DNA from: Accumulibacter sp964420975 | GTDB taxonomy: Bacteria; Pseudomonadota; Gammaproteobacteria; Burkholderiales; Rhodocyclaceae | Length of the DNA stretch: 64,000 nt | NCBI GenBank assembly: GCA_964420975.1 | Contig: CAYQVH010000001.1 | Span: forward strand, 248,001-312,000 | Direction: 5' to 3' | In this document: positions 43,900 to 52,546 of the stretch, piece by piece | How positions within the stretch are numbered: position 1 is the first letter of the stretch | How the letters are laid out: every line of letters starts with the position of its first letter | The notes under the pieces: generated by a model | The model's input: only the letters and a program-made list of their open reading frames with translations | Databases searched by the model: none | What the model was told of the DNA's origin: nothing | Position numbers and translations under genes: made by a program

Positions 43900-44561
43900 T
43901 CATCGTCGACGAGGTGCATAAGCGCTACCAGACTGAGCACGGCCCCGGCCGCTGGGTGCTGCAAGGCGTTTCCTTCACCATCCCGCCGCTCGTAAACGTC
44001 GGTCTGGTTGGTCGCAATGGGGCTGGAAAATCAACCCTGTTGCGTCTGATTGGCGGAGTCGATGTCCCGAATCGCGGGACCATCGAGCGCCGTTGCCATG
44101 TGTCTTGGCCGATGGGATACGGAGGTGGACTCCAGGGGTCGCTGACCGGCCGGCAGAACGCCAAATTCGTGTCGCGCATTCATGGGCATGACGGCGATCT
44201 TCACGATCGACTGAGCTTTGTAGACGATTTCGCCGAACTTGGCGAAGCCTTTGACGAGCCGGTCAAAACCTATTCATCGGGGATGAGGTCGCGTCTGCAG
44301 TTCGCGCTCTCGCTGGCGTTCGACTTCGACGTCTATATTTCGGACGAGGTGACCTCGGCCGGTGACGCGTCATTCAAGGCGAAGGCGTTTGCTGCCTTCC
44401 GCAATCTGGCCAACCGGGCTGGCCTGATCATGGTTTCGCACGACGACAACCTGTTGCGGCAGTTTTGTTCGGCCGGGATCTGGCTTCACGAAGGCCGTGC
44501 TCACTGGTTCGACGAGCTTGAGAGCGCCCTTGCCGCTTACAAGGAAAGCATCGCCACATGA
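43896..44561 (+). CDS. Polysaccharide ABC exporter ATPase, KpsT type
   Basis: The 221-residue ATPase begins with GTG and has Walker A GRNGAGKS, the YSSGMRSRL signature and the ISDEVTSAGD Walker B segment typical of KpsT-type ATPases. It lacks the C-terminal carbohydrate-binding domain that O-antigen ATPases use to recognise terminally modified chains. It powers the KpsM-type permease and overlaps the KpsE-type gene by four bases (44558-44561). Confidence 0.92.
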   Translation: MIIVDEVHKRYQTEHGPGRWVLQGVSFTIPPLVNVGLVGRNGAGKSTLLRLIGGVDVPNRGTIERRCHVSWPMGYGGGLQGSLTGRQNAKFVSRIHGHDGDLHDRLSFVDDFAELGEAFDEPVKTYSSGMRSRLQFALSLAFDFDVYISDEVTSAGDASFKAKAFAAFRNLANRAGLIMVSHDDNLLRQFCSAGIWLHEGRAHWFDELESALAAYKESIAT

Positions 44562-45706
44562 TCGAGCGGATTCGGGAAAGCGCCCTGTCGAGATTCTTGC
44601 AGCGGGTCCGCGACAGTATCGCGCCGCACTTGGTGCGTCGGCGCGCCTTGCAGGCGGCGCTGGTGGCGATTCTGCTGTCGGTCGTGTACTGGGGGATCAT
44701 CGCGTCGGATCGCTACGTCTCCGAGGCGGTGATCGTCGTCGACCGGACGGATCTGTCCAATGGTCAGGCGACGGACTTCGCTTCGCTGCTTGTGGGGACT
44801 CGGAACGACCGCGAACTCATGCTGTTGCGCGATCATTTGCGCTCGGTCGACATGCTGCAAAAGCTCGAGGACAAGCTGGGGTTGCGCGCCCACTACAGCG
44901 ACTGGCAGCGCGACCCGCTTTCCCGAATGTGGTTCGAAGATTCTGCGATCGAGTTCTTTCACCGACACTACCTGTCGCGGGTAAGCATCGACCTCGATGA
45001 CATTGCCGGCGTGCTGCGGATCAAGTCTCAGGCCTACACGCCGGACATGGCCCACGCGGTCACTAGTGCCTTGCTTGAGGAGGGCGAGAAGTTCATGAAC
45101 GCGATCGCCCACCGGATTGCCCGCGACCAAGTGAGTTTCCTTGAAAAACAAGTGTCCGAGATGAGCGACCGGGTGGCAACGACCCGCTTGGCGGTCGTCG
45201 AGTTTCAGAACGCGAAGGGGTTTTTGTCGCCGCAAGCGACCGCCGAAGCACTCACCGGAATCGTCGCTCGTCTTGAGGCCGAGCTCACGCAGCTCAAAGC
45301 CAGCCGCGAAGCGATGCTCGGTTACCTGAGCCCGACCGCGCCCGATATCGTTCAGATCAACCTCCAGATCGCCGCCGTCGAGAATCAGTTGAAGGTCGAG
45401 AAGAGCCGTTTGACGTCACCCAAGGGCGGCACCCTGAACCGCACACTGGAGGAATACCAGCGCCTTGAAATGCAGGCGGTGTTCGCTCAGGACGTCTACA
45501 AGACGGCGCTGACCGCACTCGAGAAGGGACGAATCGAAGCGACGCGCAACCTCAAGATGCTCTCGGTAGTACAGAGCCCGACGCTGCCTCAGTACCCGCT
45601 CGAGCCGCGAAGAACCTATAACATTATCGTCTTTGCCCTCTCGGTACTCGTGCTTGCCGGCATTCTGCAATTGCTTGCCGCGATCATTCGCGACCATCAG
45701 GACTGA
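44558..45706 (+). CDS. Capsule export inner-membrane/periplasmic protein, KpsE type
   Basis: The 382-residue protein has one helix near residues 33-53 and one near 358-378, with a long coiled-coil periplasmic part (about 180-300) between them. This is the polysaccharide co-polymerase/KpsE topology. It should link the ABC exporter to the outer-membrane channel. Its partner gene lies six bases downstream. Confidence 0.86.
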   Translation: MIERIRESALSRFLQRVRDSIAPHLVRRRALQAALVAILLSVVYWGIIASDRYVSEAVIVVDRTDLSNGQATDFASLLVGTRNDRELMLLRDHLRSVDMLQKLEDKLGLRAHYSDWQRDPLSRMWFEDSAIEFFHRHYLSRVSIDLDDIAGVLRIKSQAYTPDMAHAVTSALLEEGEKFMNAIAHRIARDQVSFLEKQVSEMSDRVATTRLAVVEFQNAKGFLSPQATAEALTGIVARLEAELTQLKASREAMLGYLSPTAPDIVQINLQIAAVENQLKVEKSRLTSPKGGTLNRTLEEYQRLEMQAVFAQDVYKTALTALEKGRIEATRNLKMLSVVQSPTLPQYPLEPRRTYNIIVFALSVLVLAGILQLLAAIIRDHQD

Positions 45707-45711
45707 ATCCT

Positions 45712-47589
45712 ATGATCTGGCTGCCCTTCCTCTTGCCCTCCCTGGGAGCCCTGGCGTCCATACCTGATCCCCGTACCGTTCCGTCGCGGCGGCGGTCGAG
45801 GCGCCGCCAGGATTGGCTGGCTGGTCTGATCTTCCTGTTCCTGGCGTTCGGTTCGCTGGCCATCGCCGCCGACAGCAGTTATCCGCCAGGCTTGGTAACC
45901 GGCCCCAGCAAGCCGGGCAGCGGCAACTCGACCAAGACCCAGACGACGACGCCCGCGACGCCGATGACGCCGACGATGGCTCCCAACGCCCCGGCAGCCC
46001 CGAGCGTTCCGGCGGCGGTGGCACCGGAAATCCGCACCCAGCCGCCACAGTTCTTCGACTATTCGGCCAATCTCAAGAGCGACGTCTTTGGCGCCAACCT
46101 GTTTACCGGTGCGTTTGCGCGCGAAGGGGCGACTCAGTTCAATCCAGACTATCTGGTGACCGTCGGCGACCGGATTCAGGTACGTTTGTGGGGCGCGTTT
46201 GAGTTTGACGCGCCGCTGACGGTCGATCCCAAAGGAAACATCTTTTTGCCCCACGTTGGCCCGATCAACGTCCTTGGCGTGCGCAATCAGGATCTGCAGC
46301 GCGTCGTCGAGGCCGGAACCAGCCGCGTCTTTCGGGCCAATGTCTACAGCTACGCCAGTCTCGCCGCAGCACAGCCGGTACGAGTCTTCGTCAGCGGCTT
46401 CGTCAATCGCCCCGGGCTTTACAGCGGCACCAGCATGGACAGCCTGTTGCACTATCTCGACCAAGCGGGCGGGATTGATCCCGACCGTGGCTCGTTCCTC
46501 AGCGTGCAGATCAAGCGCGGCAATCTGACGCGGGCGACGATGAACCTCTACGATTTTCTGTTTGCCGGGCGTATTCCCTTGATTCAGCTGGCCGATGGAG
46601 ACGTCATCTTCGTTGGCGCGCGCTTGAACACGGTGCGCGTCAGTGGCCTGGCAGAGAACGCCAAGCGCTTCGAGTTCGCGCAGCCCTCGATAACCGTCGC
46701 GCAACTGGTTCGCTATGCTAAGCCAAGCGCGGCGGCGACGCATGCGCGCGTGGTTCGCAACACCGGGACGGTACGCAACACCGAGTATTTCTCGCTCGAC
46801 AGCGCGGCGACGGTGACCTTGACCAACGGCGACGAGCTGGAAATTACCGCCGACAAGAAGCCGGGTACGATCGCCGTACGCGTCGAGGGGGAACATCGCA
46901 GCGTCCAGGAGTATGTTTTCCCTTACGGGACAAAACTCGGCGAACTGATCCAGCAGATCGAGTTTACCGAGCGTTCCGATACGGCGAGCCTGCAGCTGTT
47001 TCGCCTGAGCGCGAAGGAACGGCAACGGCAAGCGCTTCAAGTGACGCTCAAGTTTCTCGAGAACGCAGCCTTGACGGCGCGCTCCGGGACCAACGAAGAG
47101 GCGCAGTTGCGCAAGGAAGAAGCACAGTTGCTGCTCCAGTGGGTCGAACGCGGCAAGAACGTCGAGCCTTCGGGACAGATCTACATCGCGCAAACGGCGG
47201 ACCGGAACGAGCTGCTGCTTGAAAACGGCGATGTGCTGCGCATTCCGGTCCGCGATGGCCTCGTTTTCGTGAGTGGAGAAGTGATTTTCCCGAACACGAT
47301 TGCTTACGACCAGAGCCTGAGCCTCGGCGACTACATTCAAAACTCCGGAGGCTATACCCAGAACGCCGACGCCTCTCGAGTCGTCGTTGCCCACCGGGAC
47401 GGCAGTTATGATGAGAGCAGCCGCGGGCGAGGGTTCTTCGGCTTTGCTGCCAGCGAGCCCAAGATCCGCCCGGGCGATCACATCATGGTACTGCCCAGGA
47501 TCGACGTGAAGTCGCGACAGATCTTCCGCGACGTCGTCGAGGCGCTGTTCCGGATTGCGGTGATCGTCGGGGTTGCCCACAACCTCTAG
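45712..47589 (+). CDS. Polysaccharide export outer-membrane protein, KpsD/Wza type
   Basis: The 625-residue protein shows the Poly_export domain (near 142-220, LVTVGDRIQVRLWGAFEFDAPL) and several SLBB repeats after it (for example VRVFVSGFVNRPGLYSGTS). These make the outer-membrane export channel. An odd N-terminal stretch of 32 residues with an Arg run (RRRSRRRQDW) precedes the likely signal helix; a Thr/Pro-rich linker follows. A later start may be the true one, but no ATG is in frame nearby. Confidence 0.88.
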   Translation: MIWLPFLLPSLGALASIPDPRTVPSRRRSRRRQDWLAGLIFLFLAFGSLAIAADSSYPPGLVTGPSKPGSGNSTKTQTTTPATPMTPTMAPNAPAAPSVPAAVAPEIRTQPPQFFDYSANLKSDVFGANLFTGAFAREGATQFNPDYLVTVGDRIQVRLWGAFEFDAPLTVDPKGNIFLPHVGPINVLGVRNQDLQRVVEAGTSRVFRANVYSYASLAAAQPVRVFVSGFVNRPGLYSGTSMDSLLHYLDQAGGIDPDRGSFLSVQIKRGNLTRATMNLYDFLFAGRIPLIQLADGDVIFVGARLNTVRVSGLAENAKRFEFAQPSITVAQLVRYAKPSAAATHARVVRNTGTVRNTEYFSLDSAATVTLTNGDELEITADKKPGTIAVRVEGEHRSVQEYVFPYGTKLGELIQQIEFTERSDTASLQLFRLSAKERQRQALQVTLKFLENAALTARSGTNEEAQLRKEEAQLLLQWVERGKNVEPSGQIYIAQTADRNELLLENGDVLRIPVRDGLVFVSGEVIFPNTIAYDQSLSLGDYIQNSGGYTQNADASRVVVAHRDGSYDESSRGRGFFGFAASEPKIRPGDHIMVLPRIDVKSRQIFRDVVEALFRIAVIVGVAHNL

Positions 47590-47783
47590 ATCCAGGGAAG
47601 GCTAGGCTCACCAGCAGCGGCTTATTGCTGACCGCGCCAGTGGTCCCGCAAGAGAGAGGCCATCACGAGACAACCATCGATTATCGCCAGTGAGTAACGC
47701 GGCTTCGTGTTCGCCGTGTCTTCAGGGTAGTTGTGGACCCTTTTCAACCGAACGCGATTTCGGCAATCAATCAGGGAGTAGGA

Positions 47784-48905
47784 ATGGCTGAGGCAGGTAT
47801 ACAGTTCGTCGATTTGCAGACCCAATATCGGCAACTGAAAGCGACGATAGACGCCCGGATCCAGCGGGTGCTTGATCATGGGCAGTACATCATGGGCCCC
47901 GAGGTCGGAGAACTGGAAGAGCGACTCGCTGCGTATAGCGGCGCGAAGCACTGCATCACCGCCGCCTCGGGTACCGAGGCGCTGCTGATCAGCCTGATGG
48001 CGCTGGGGGTCCAGCCGGGGGATGAGGTCATCACGACGCCATTTACCTTCGTCGCGACCGCCGAAGTCATCGCGTTGGTCGGCGCCGTCCCGGTCTTCGT
48101 GGACATCGAAGCCGATACCTGCAACATCGACGCCCGCCTGATCGAGGAAGCGATCACCGAGCGCACACGAGCCATCATTCCCGTCAGCCTTTACGGTCAG
48201 CCGCCCGACATGGACGAGATCAACCAGATCGCCAGTCGGCACGGCGAGATCGCCGTCATCGAAGACGCCGCCCAGAGTTTCGGCGCGCAGTATCGCGGGC
48301 GGCGCAGCGGCAATCTGTCAGCCGTCAGCTGCACCAGCTTCTTCCCCAGCAAGCCGCTCGGCTGCTACGGTGACGGCGGGGCAATCTTCACCAGCGACAA
48401 CGCGCTGGCCAAAGCTATGCGCGAAATTCGCGTGCACGGGCAGGAAAAGCGTTATCACCATGCGCGAGTCGGCGTCGGTGGGCGGATGGATACGCTGCAA
48501 TGCGCCATAGTCCTTGCCAAGCTGGACGCATTTGCCGGCGAGATCGAGCAACGGATCGCCGTCGGCCAACGCTACCTGGAGCGCCTTGCTCGCCTCGAAG
48601 TGCCGGTACAGCCCCCGGTCGTACGCGCCGACCGCACGTGCGTGTGGGGCCAGTTCACGGTCCAGAGCGACGACCGTGAGTCGCTTCTCAACCGCTTGCA
48701 AGCCGCCGGTGTGCCGACCGCCGTACACTACCCGCTGCCGCTGCATCGTCAGCCCGCGTACCAGAATCGCTGTCGTGCTCCCGCGCCGCTGTCCGTTTCC
48801 GAGACGGTCGCCCATCGCGTCCTGAGCCTTCCCATGCACCCGTATCTGGAGGATCGGGTTCAGGACCGGATCGTCGCGGCCTTGCTGGAAAAACCTGCGA
48901 AATGA
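47784..48905 (+). CDS. PLP-dependent sugar aminotransferase (DegT/WbpE type)
   Basis: The 373-residue enzyme belongs to the DegT/DnrJ/EryC1/StrS family. It opens GIQFVDLQTQYRQLKATID, shows the substrate/PLP segment ITAASGTEALLISLMALG, the EDAAQSFGAQY strand and the PLP lysine in FFPSKPLGCYGDGGA. WbpE-type members aminate UDP-3-oxo-GlcNAcA. The start is ATG 47784 (GGGAG upstream) and not 47733. The coupled 2-epimerase downstream points to a UDP-2,3-diamino uronate product. Confidence 0.88.
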   Translation: MAEAGIQFVDLQTQYRQLKATIDARIQRVLDHGQYIMGPEVGELEERLAAYSGAKHCITAASGTEALLISLMALGVQPGDEVITTPFTFVATAEVIALVGAVPVFVDIEADTCNIDARLIEEAITERTRAIIPVSLYGQPPDMDEINQIASRHGEIAVIEDAAQSFGAQYRGRRSGNLSAVSCTSFFPSKPLGCYGDGGAIFTSDNALAKAMREIRVHGQEKRYHHARVGVGGRMDTLQCAIVLAKLDAFAGEIEQRIAVGQRYLERLARLEVPVQPPVVRADRTCVWGQFTVQSDDRESLLNRLQAAGVPTAVHYPLPLHRQPAYQNRCRAPAPLSVSETVAHRVLSLPMHPYLEDRVQDRIVAALLEKPAK

Positions 48906-50047
48906 GTCTGCGCATCGTTACCGTCGTCGGCGCTCGTCCGCAATTCGTCAAGGTGGCCGCGGTCAGCCGCGCCATTCAACGCTGGAACGAGCAACATACG
49001 GCCGACCCAATCGTCGACACCCTGGTGCACACCGGGCAGCACTTCGACGACAACATGTCCGGCGTGTTTTTTCGTCAACTTGGTATTCCCGAGCCGGCGT
49101 ACAACCTCGGGATTGCTGGATCCAGTCACGGCGCCATGACCGGGCGCATGCTCGAAGCGATCGAGAAGGTGCTTGACGAGGTGCGCCCGGACTGGGTGCT
49201 GGTTTACGGCGACACCAACTCAACGCTTGCCGCGGCTTTGGCGGCGATCAAGCTTCACCTCCCGGTGGCTCATGTCGAAGCCGGATTGCGCTCGTTCAAC
49301 CTGCGCATGCCTGAAGAAGTCAACCGGATCGTCGCCGATAGCGTCTCGACACTGCTCTTCTGTCCGACCGAAACGGCGGTCGACAACCTGCACCGAGAGG
49401 GCTACCGCCACGGCGTGCATAACGTCGGCGACGTAATGCTCGACGCCTCGCTACACATGCGCGCGATCGCCGAACGCGAGTCCGTCATTCTCGAAAAACT
49501 GGACCTACGGCCCGGCGAGTACGTCCTCGCGACTTGCCACCGGGCCGAGAACACCGACGATCCGGCCCGCCTACGCGCGATCCTCGACGCGTTGGCGGCG
49601 GTGAATCGCCAACTCCCCGTCGTCCTGCCCTTGCATCCGCGCACCCGCAAGTTGGCCAGCCAGCATGGACTCGAAGCGACACTTGCCGAGCTGCGCGTGA
49701 CCGAGCCGCTCTCGTATCTCGACATCACGCGGCTGGAATCCGCCGCGGCGGTGTTGGCGACCGATTCCGGCGGCATGCAGAAGGAAGCGTTTTTCTACCG
49801 CGTGCCGTGCGTCACGCTGCGTGACGAGACGGAATGGGTGGAAACGGTAATCAGCGGCTGGAACCGGCTGGCATCGCCTTCCGGTGACGGCATCGGCGAC
49901 GCCATCCGGGCGGCCCTCGCCAGTCGTCCGACCGCGTATCCGCAAGCTTACGGTACGGGGCAGGCGGCCGAAACGATCCTCAGCTGGCTGCAGCGCACCC
50001 CCGCCACGCTACCTTCCCGGTGCGCGACAACGGACGAAACGCCATGA
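48902..50047 (+). CDS. UDP-N-acetylglucosamine 2-epimerase family (WecB/WbpI type)
   Basis: The 381-residue enzyme has the non-hydrolysing 2-epimerase signatures: VVGARPQFVKVAAV at the N-terminus, VYGDTNSTLAAALAA, HVEAGLRSFNLRMPEEVNR and TDSGGMQKEAFFYRVPCVTLRDETEW. It could make UDP-ManNAc or, beside the WbpE-type gene, UDP-2,3-diacetamido-mannuronate. It is coupled by ATGA to the aminotransferase and to the glycosyltransferase after it. Confidence 0.9.
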   Translation: MSLRIVTVVGARPQFVKVAAVSRAIQRWNEQHTADPIVDTLVHTGQHFDDNMSGVFFRQLGIPEPAYNLGIAGSSHGAMTGRMLEAIEKVLDEVRPDWVLVYGDTNSTLAAALAAIKLHLPVAHVEAGLRSFNLRMPEEVNRIVADSVSTLLFCPTETAVDNLHREGYRHGVHNVGDVMLDASLHMRAIAERESVILEKLDLRPGEYVLATCHRAENTDDPARLRAILDALAAVNRQLPVVLPLHPRTRKLASQHGLEATLAELRVTEPLSYLDITRLESAAAVLATDSGGMQKEAFFYRVPCVTLRDETEWVETVISGWNRLASPSGDGIGDAIRAALASRPTAYPQAYGTGQAAETILSWLQRTPATLPSRCATTDETP

Positions 50048-51693
50048 AGGTTTGCATGCTGGTCATCAATTCCGTCTCACATGACGCGCGCGTGCTCAAG
50101 GAGGCGGAAGCCGTTCGCGAGACCGGAGCGGACGTCGTCATCGTCGGGATCCAGGACGCAAGCAACAAGGTACCGATTCAAGTGCTTGACAACGGCGTCG
50201 TCATTCGCCGGGCGGCCTGGCAGGCGGAGGCTTTTCGTCCTTGGCTGGCGGAGTTCATTGGCAGGATGCTGGCGGCGGTACTTGCGCTGGTGGTCGTCCT
50301 GCTGGTCGGAGCGTACGCGCTGAATACCGTTGCGCCCAGTCTTGGTCGCTTCTGGGACTGGTTGTCGCTTGAACGCGTGGCGCACTTGCTGATCGCCGGC
50401 GCTGCCGTTGGTGGGCTGTCCTTCGTCGCCTTCCGGTTGTGGCGAGAATACGCTCGCCGGCGGAAGAGCCACCTCAATCTCAAGAAGCGCGAGGAGGACG
50501 AGCTGCTGAAGTACGACGCGGTGTTTGCCGCTTACCGCGCGCCGGCAGCCGTCGACTCGCAGTGGCCGACGGCGGCTGCCAGCGAATTGGCGCCGGACTA
50601 TGACGCCACGCCGTCGCGGCCGCCACGAGTTGCCGGACGTCGCCGCTTCCGCAAGCGTCGCCAGGCCAAAGGGGCTCCTTTCCAGCTGCCGCGCCCCATG
50701 ATGCGGGGCGCTTTGGCTTTGCTGGACGCCGACGAAATCACCCGCTGGAAGGTTATTTTCGCGCGCGAACGCTGCTTGCGAGCGCTTCTCGCCGACGAGG
50801 CACCCGAGATCCTGCACGCGCACGACCTCACGGCTCTGCCGCTGGCGGCAAAATACGCCAGCCAGGTGGGAGCGACGCTGGTTTTCGATGCGCACGAAAT
50901 CTACGATCATTTGGCGCAGGCCGAAGACGATATGGCCGAACTCAATAGCCAGATTCTCAACAAGTATGCAGGGCGGGTCGATCGGTTCGTGACCATCAAC
51001 GACAGTATCGCCAGCTATTATCAGCGACACTATCCGGCGCTGCCACCTGCCGTGGTGGTCAAGAATGCGGCCAAGCTGGCCGAGCCGGTCGACTATGATG
51101 GACGCCTGCATGAAATGGCCGGCTTGCCCCGCGAGCGAAAGATCGTCATCTACCAGGGTGGCTACGCGCCACGCCGCGGCCTGATTCAGCTATTGATGTC
51201 TGCGGAGTACTTGAACCCCGAGTGGAGCCTCGTTTATATGGGATGGGGAAAGCTCGAAGATGAGCTGCTTCGCGTCGCCGACGCACTGACGCTCAAAAAT
51301 CCTGCTTTCGCTGACAAGGTTCGCTTCATTCCCAAGGTCAAGCAGGACGAGTTGCCCTTGTGGACCGCCGGTGCCACGATCGGCGCCATTCCTTACGAGA
51401 ACACCGGTCTCAATCACTGGTATTGCAACCCCAACAAACTCTGGGAGTACCCGAATGCTGGCGTTCCCATCATCGCCAGCCCGTTTCCTGAAATGGGCGC
51501 GATCATCGACACCTACGAACTCGGCTGGTATCTCCCCGATCCACTGAACCCCAAGCTGATAGCCGACGTGATCAACGCCCTTTCTGATGAGCAGCTCGCC
51601 ATGGCCTCCGCCAATTGCCGCAAGTTCATGGCAGCCGATAACTGGGAGAACTACGCCAAGCGCTTAAATTCGCTTTATGGAGAGCTCAAATGA
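50044..51693 (+). CDS. Glycosyltransferase (GT4-like) with a transmembrane insertion
   Basis: The 549-residue protein begins like a GT-B glycosyltransferase (MKVCMLVINSVSHDARVLKEA) and ends with a GT4-like C-domain containing PYENTGLNHWYCNPNKLWEY and the acceptor/nucleotide region. Two hydrophobic helices (about 78-95 and 115-135) followed by a basic linker (to about 220) interrupt the N-terminal domain. The insert would tether the enzyme to the inner membrane. It is the only clear glycosyltransferase in the locus. The start ATGA overlap at 50044 is chosen over an upstream ATG at 50020. Confidence 0.82.
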   Translation: MKVCMLVINSVSHDARVLKEAEAVRETGADVVIVGIQDASNKVPIQVLDNGVVIRRAAWQAEAFRPWLAEFIGRMLAAVLALVVVLLVGAYALNTVAPSLGRFWDWLSLERVAHLLIAGAAVGGLSFVAFRLWREYARRRKSHLNLKKREEDELLKYDAVFAAYRAPAAVDSQWPTAAASELAPDYDATPSRPPRVAGRRRFRKRRQAKGAPFQLPRPMMRGALALLDADEITRWKVIFARERCLRALLADEAPEILHAHDLTALPLAAKYASQVGATLVFDAHEIYDHLAQAEDDMAELNSQILNKYAGRVDRFVTINDSIASYYQRHYPALPPAVVVKNAAKLAEPVDYDGRLHEMAGLPRERKIVIYQGGYAPRRGLIQLLMSAEYLNPEWSLVYMGWGKLEDELLRVADALTLKNPAFADKVRFIPKVKQDELPLWTAGATIGAIPYENTGLNHWYCNPNKLWEYPNAGVPIIASPFPEMGAIIDTYELGWYLPDPLNPKLIADVINALSDEQLAMASANCRKFMAADNWENYAKRLNSLYGELK

Positions 51694-52544
51694 GTCTGTT
51701 TCAGCGCGACGCCAGGCGTGACATGGCCTCTGAAGAGGATCTGCTAATGCTTGATGCGCGCACCCCGCCGACTGCCCAAGGATTCGGCGAAATCGCGAAC
51801 CCTATCAAATGGGAACTGGATCCTACTCCCGAAGCGCTTTATCAACGAATCAACGAGATCTCGACACTATTCTCTCTCGGGAAGTACACCAAGTTGCTCG
51901 CTGTACAGCGAATGCTCGATCTTATCTACGATATCGATTCTCTTCCCGCGTCGGCACTATTTAGCAAGACGGCAAGAAGCCGTTACTACCTACTCATCTT
52001 TAATTACATTTTCCAGATCCGGAGTGCCCGGTTCCGACTTCCTGATTTCCGGCAACGCAAGACCCTGGCCGAGATGCTGCGCCGCAGCCTGACGATGAGC
52101 GACCAGATGATGTACATCAAAGGCATCGACTTCTCCGAAATGAGCCTACCCAGTTTGCGTATCTCCCAGGCGTTGTTCAAAGATTGCAGTTTCATCAACG
52201 CCAATCTGCGCGATTTGTCCTTCACTGGTTGTCAATTCATCCAATGTCGTTTCGACTCCGCCAATCTGACGGCGAGCGAGATCACCAACTGCTCGCTCGA
52301 AGGCGTTACCCTTACAGACAGCAACCTCTCCGGCGCACGCATCCTCCGTTCATCCCTGGTTGGCTGCGATTTCTGCGAAATTATTAGCTCGCGCGGGCAA
52401 CTGCCACTGCGCGCCAATGGCTGTGACTTTGTTGCCTGCTCTTTCCGCCAGGCCGATTTGCGCGGCGCCGATTTTCGCAATAGCCGAATGACTGGGTGCG
52501 ATACGCTGGATGCCAAGAAGGATAACGCGAGGGGAGTTGCCTGA
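51690..52544 (+). CDS. Pentapeptide-repeat protein
   Basis: The 284-residue protein has a helical N-terminal region (about 40-135) and then pentapeptide-type repeats (about 145-275; DFSEMSLPSLRIS, ANLRDLSFTGCQFIQCRF, ADLRGADFRNS). These form a right-handed quadrilateral beta helix, a binding scaffold. Its role in the polysaccharide locus is unknown; it overlaps the glycosyltransferase gene by four bases. It is followed two bases later by the C5-epimerase-like gene, so it is part of the operon. Confidence 0.85.
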   Translation: MSLFQRDARRDMASEEDLLMLDARTPPTAQGFGEIANPIKWELDPTPEALYQRINEISTLFSLGKYTKLLAVQRMLDLIYDIDSLPASALFSKTARSRYYLLIFNYIFQIRSARFRLPDFRQRKTLAEMLRRSLTMSDQMMYIKGIDFSEMSLPSLRISQALFKDCSFINANLRDLSFTGCQFIQCRFDSANLTASEITNCSLEGVTLTDSNLSGARILRSSLVGCDFCEIISSRGQLPLRANGCDFVACSFRQADLRGADFRNSRMTGCDTLDAKKDNARGVA

Positions 52545-52546
52545 AA

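Noticed and set aside
45697..47580. A 627-codon minus-strand open frame opposite the KpsD-type gene
   Set aside because: Antisense to a protein with clear export domains; its translation shows no family features and reflects codon bias.
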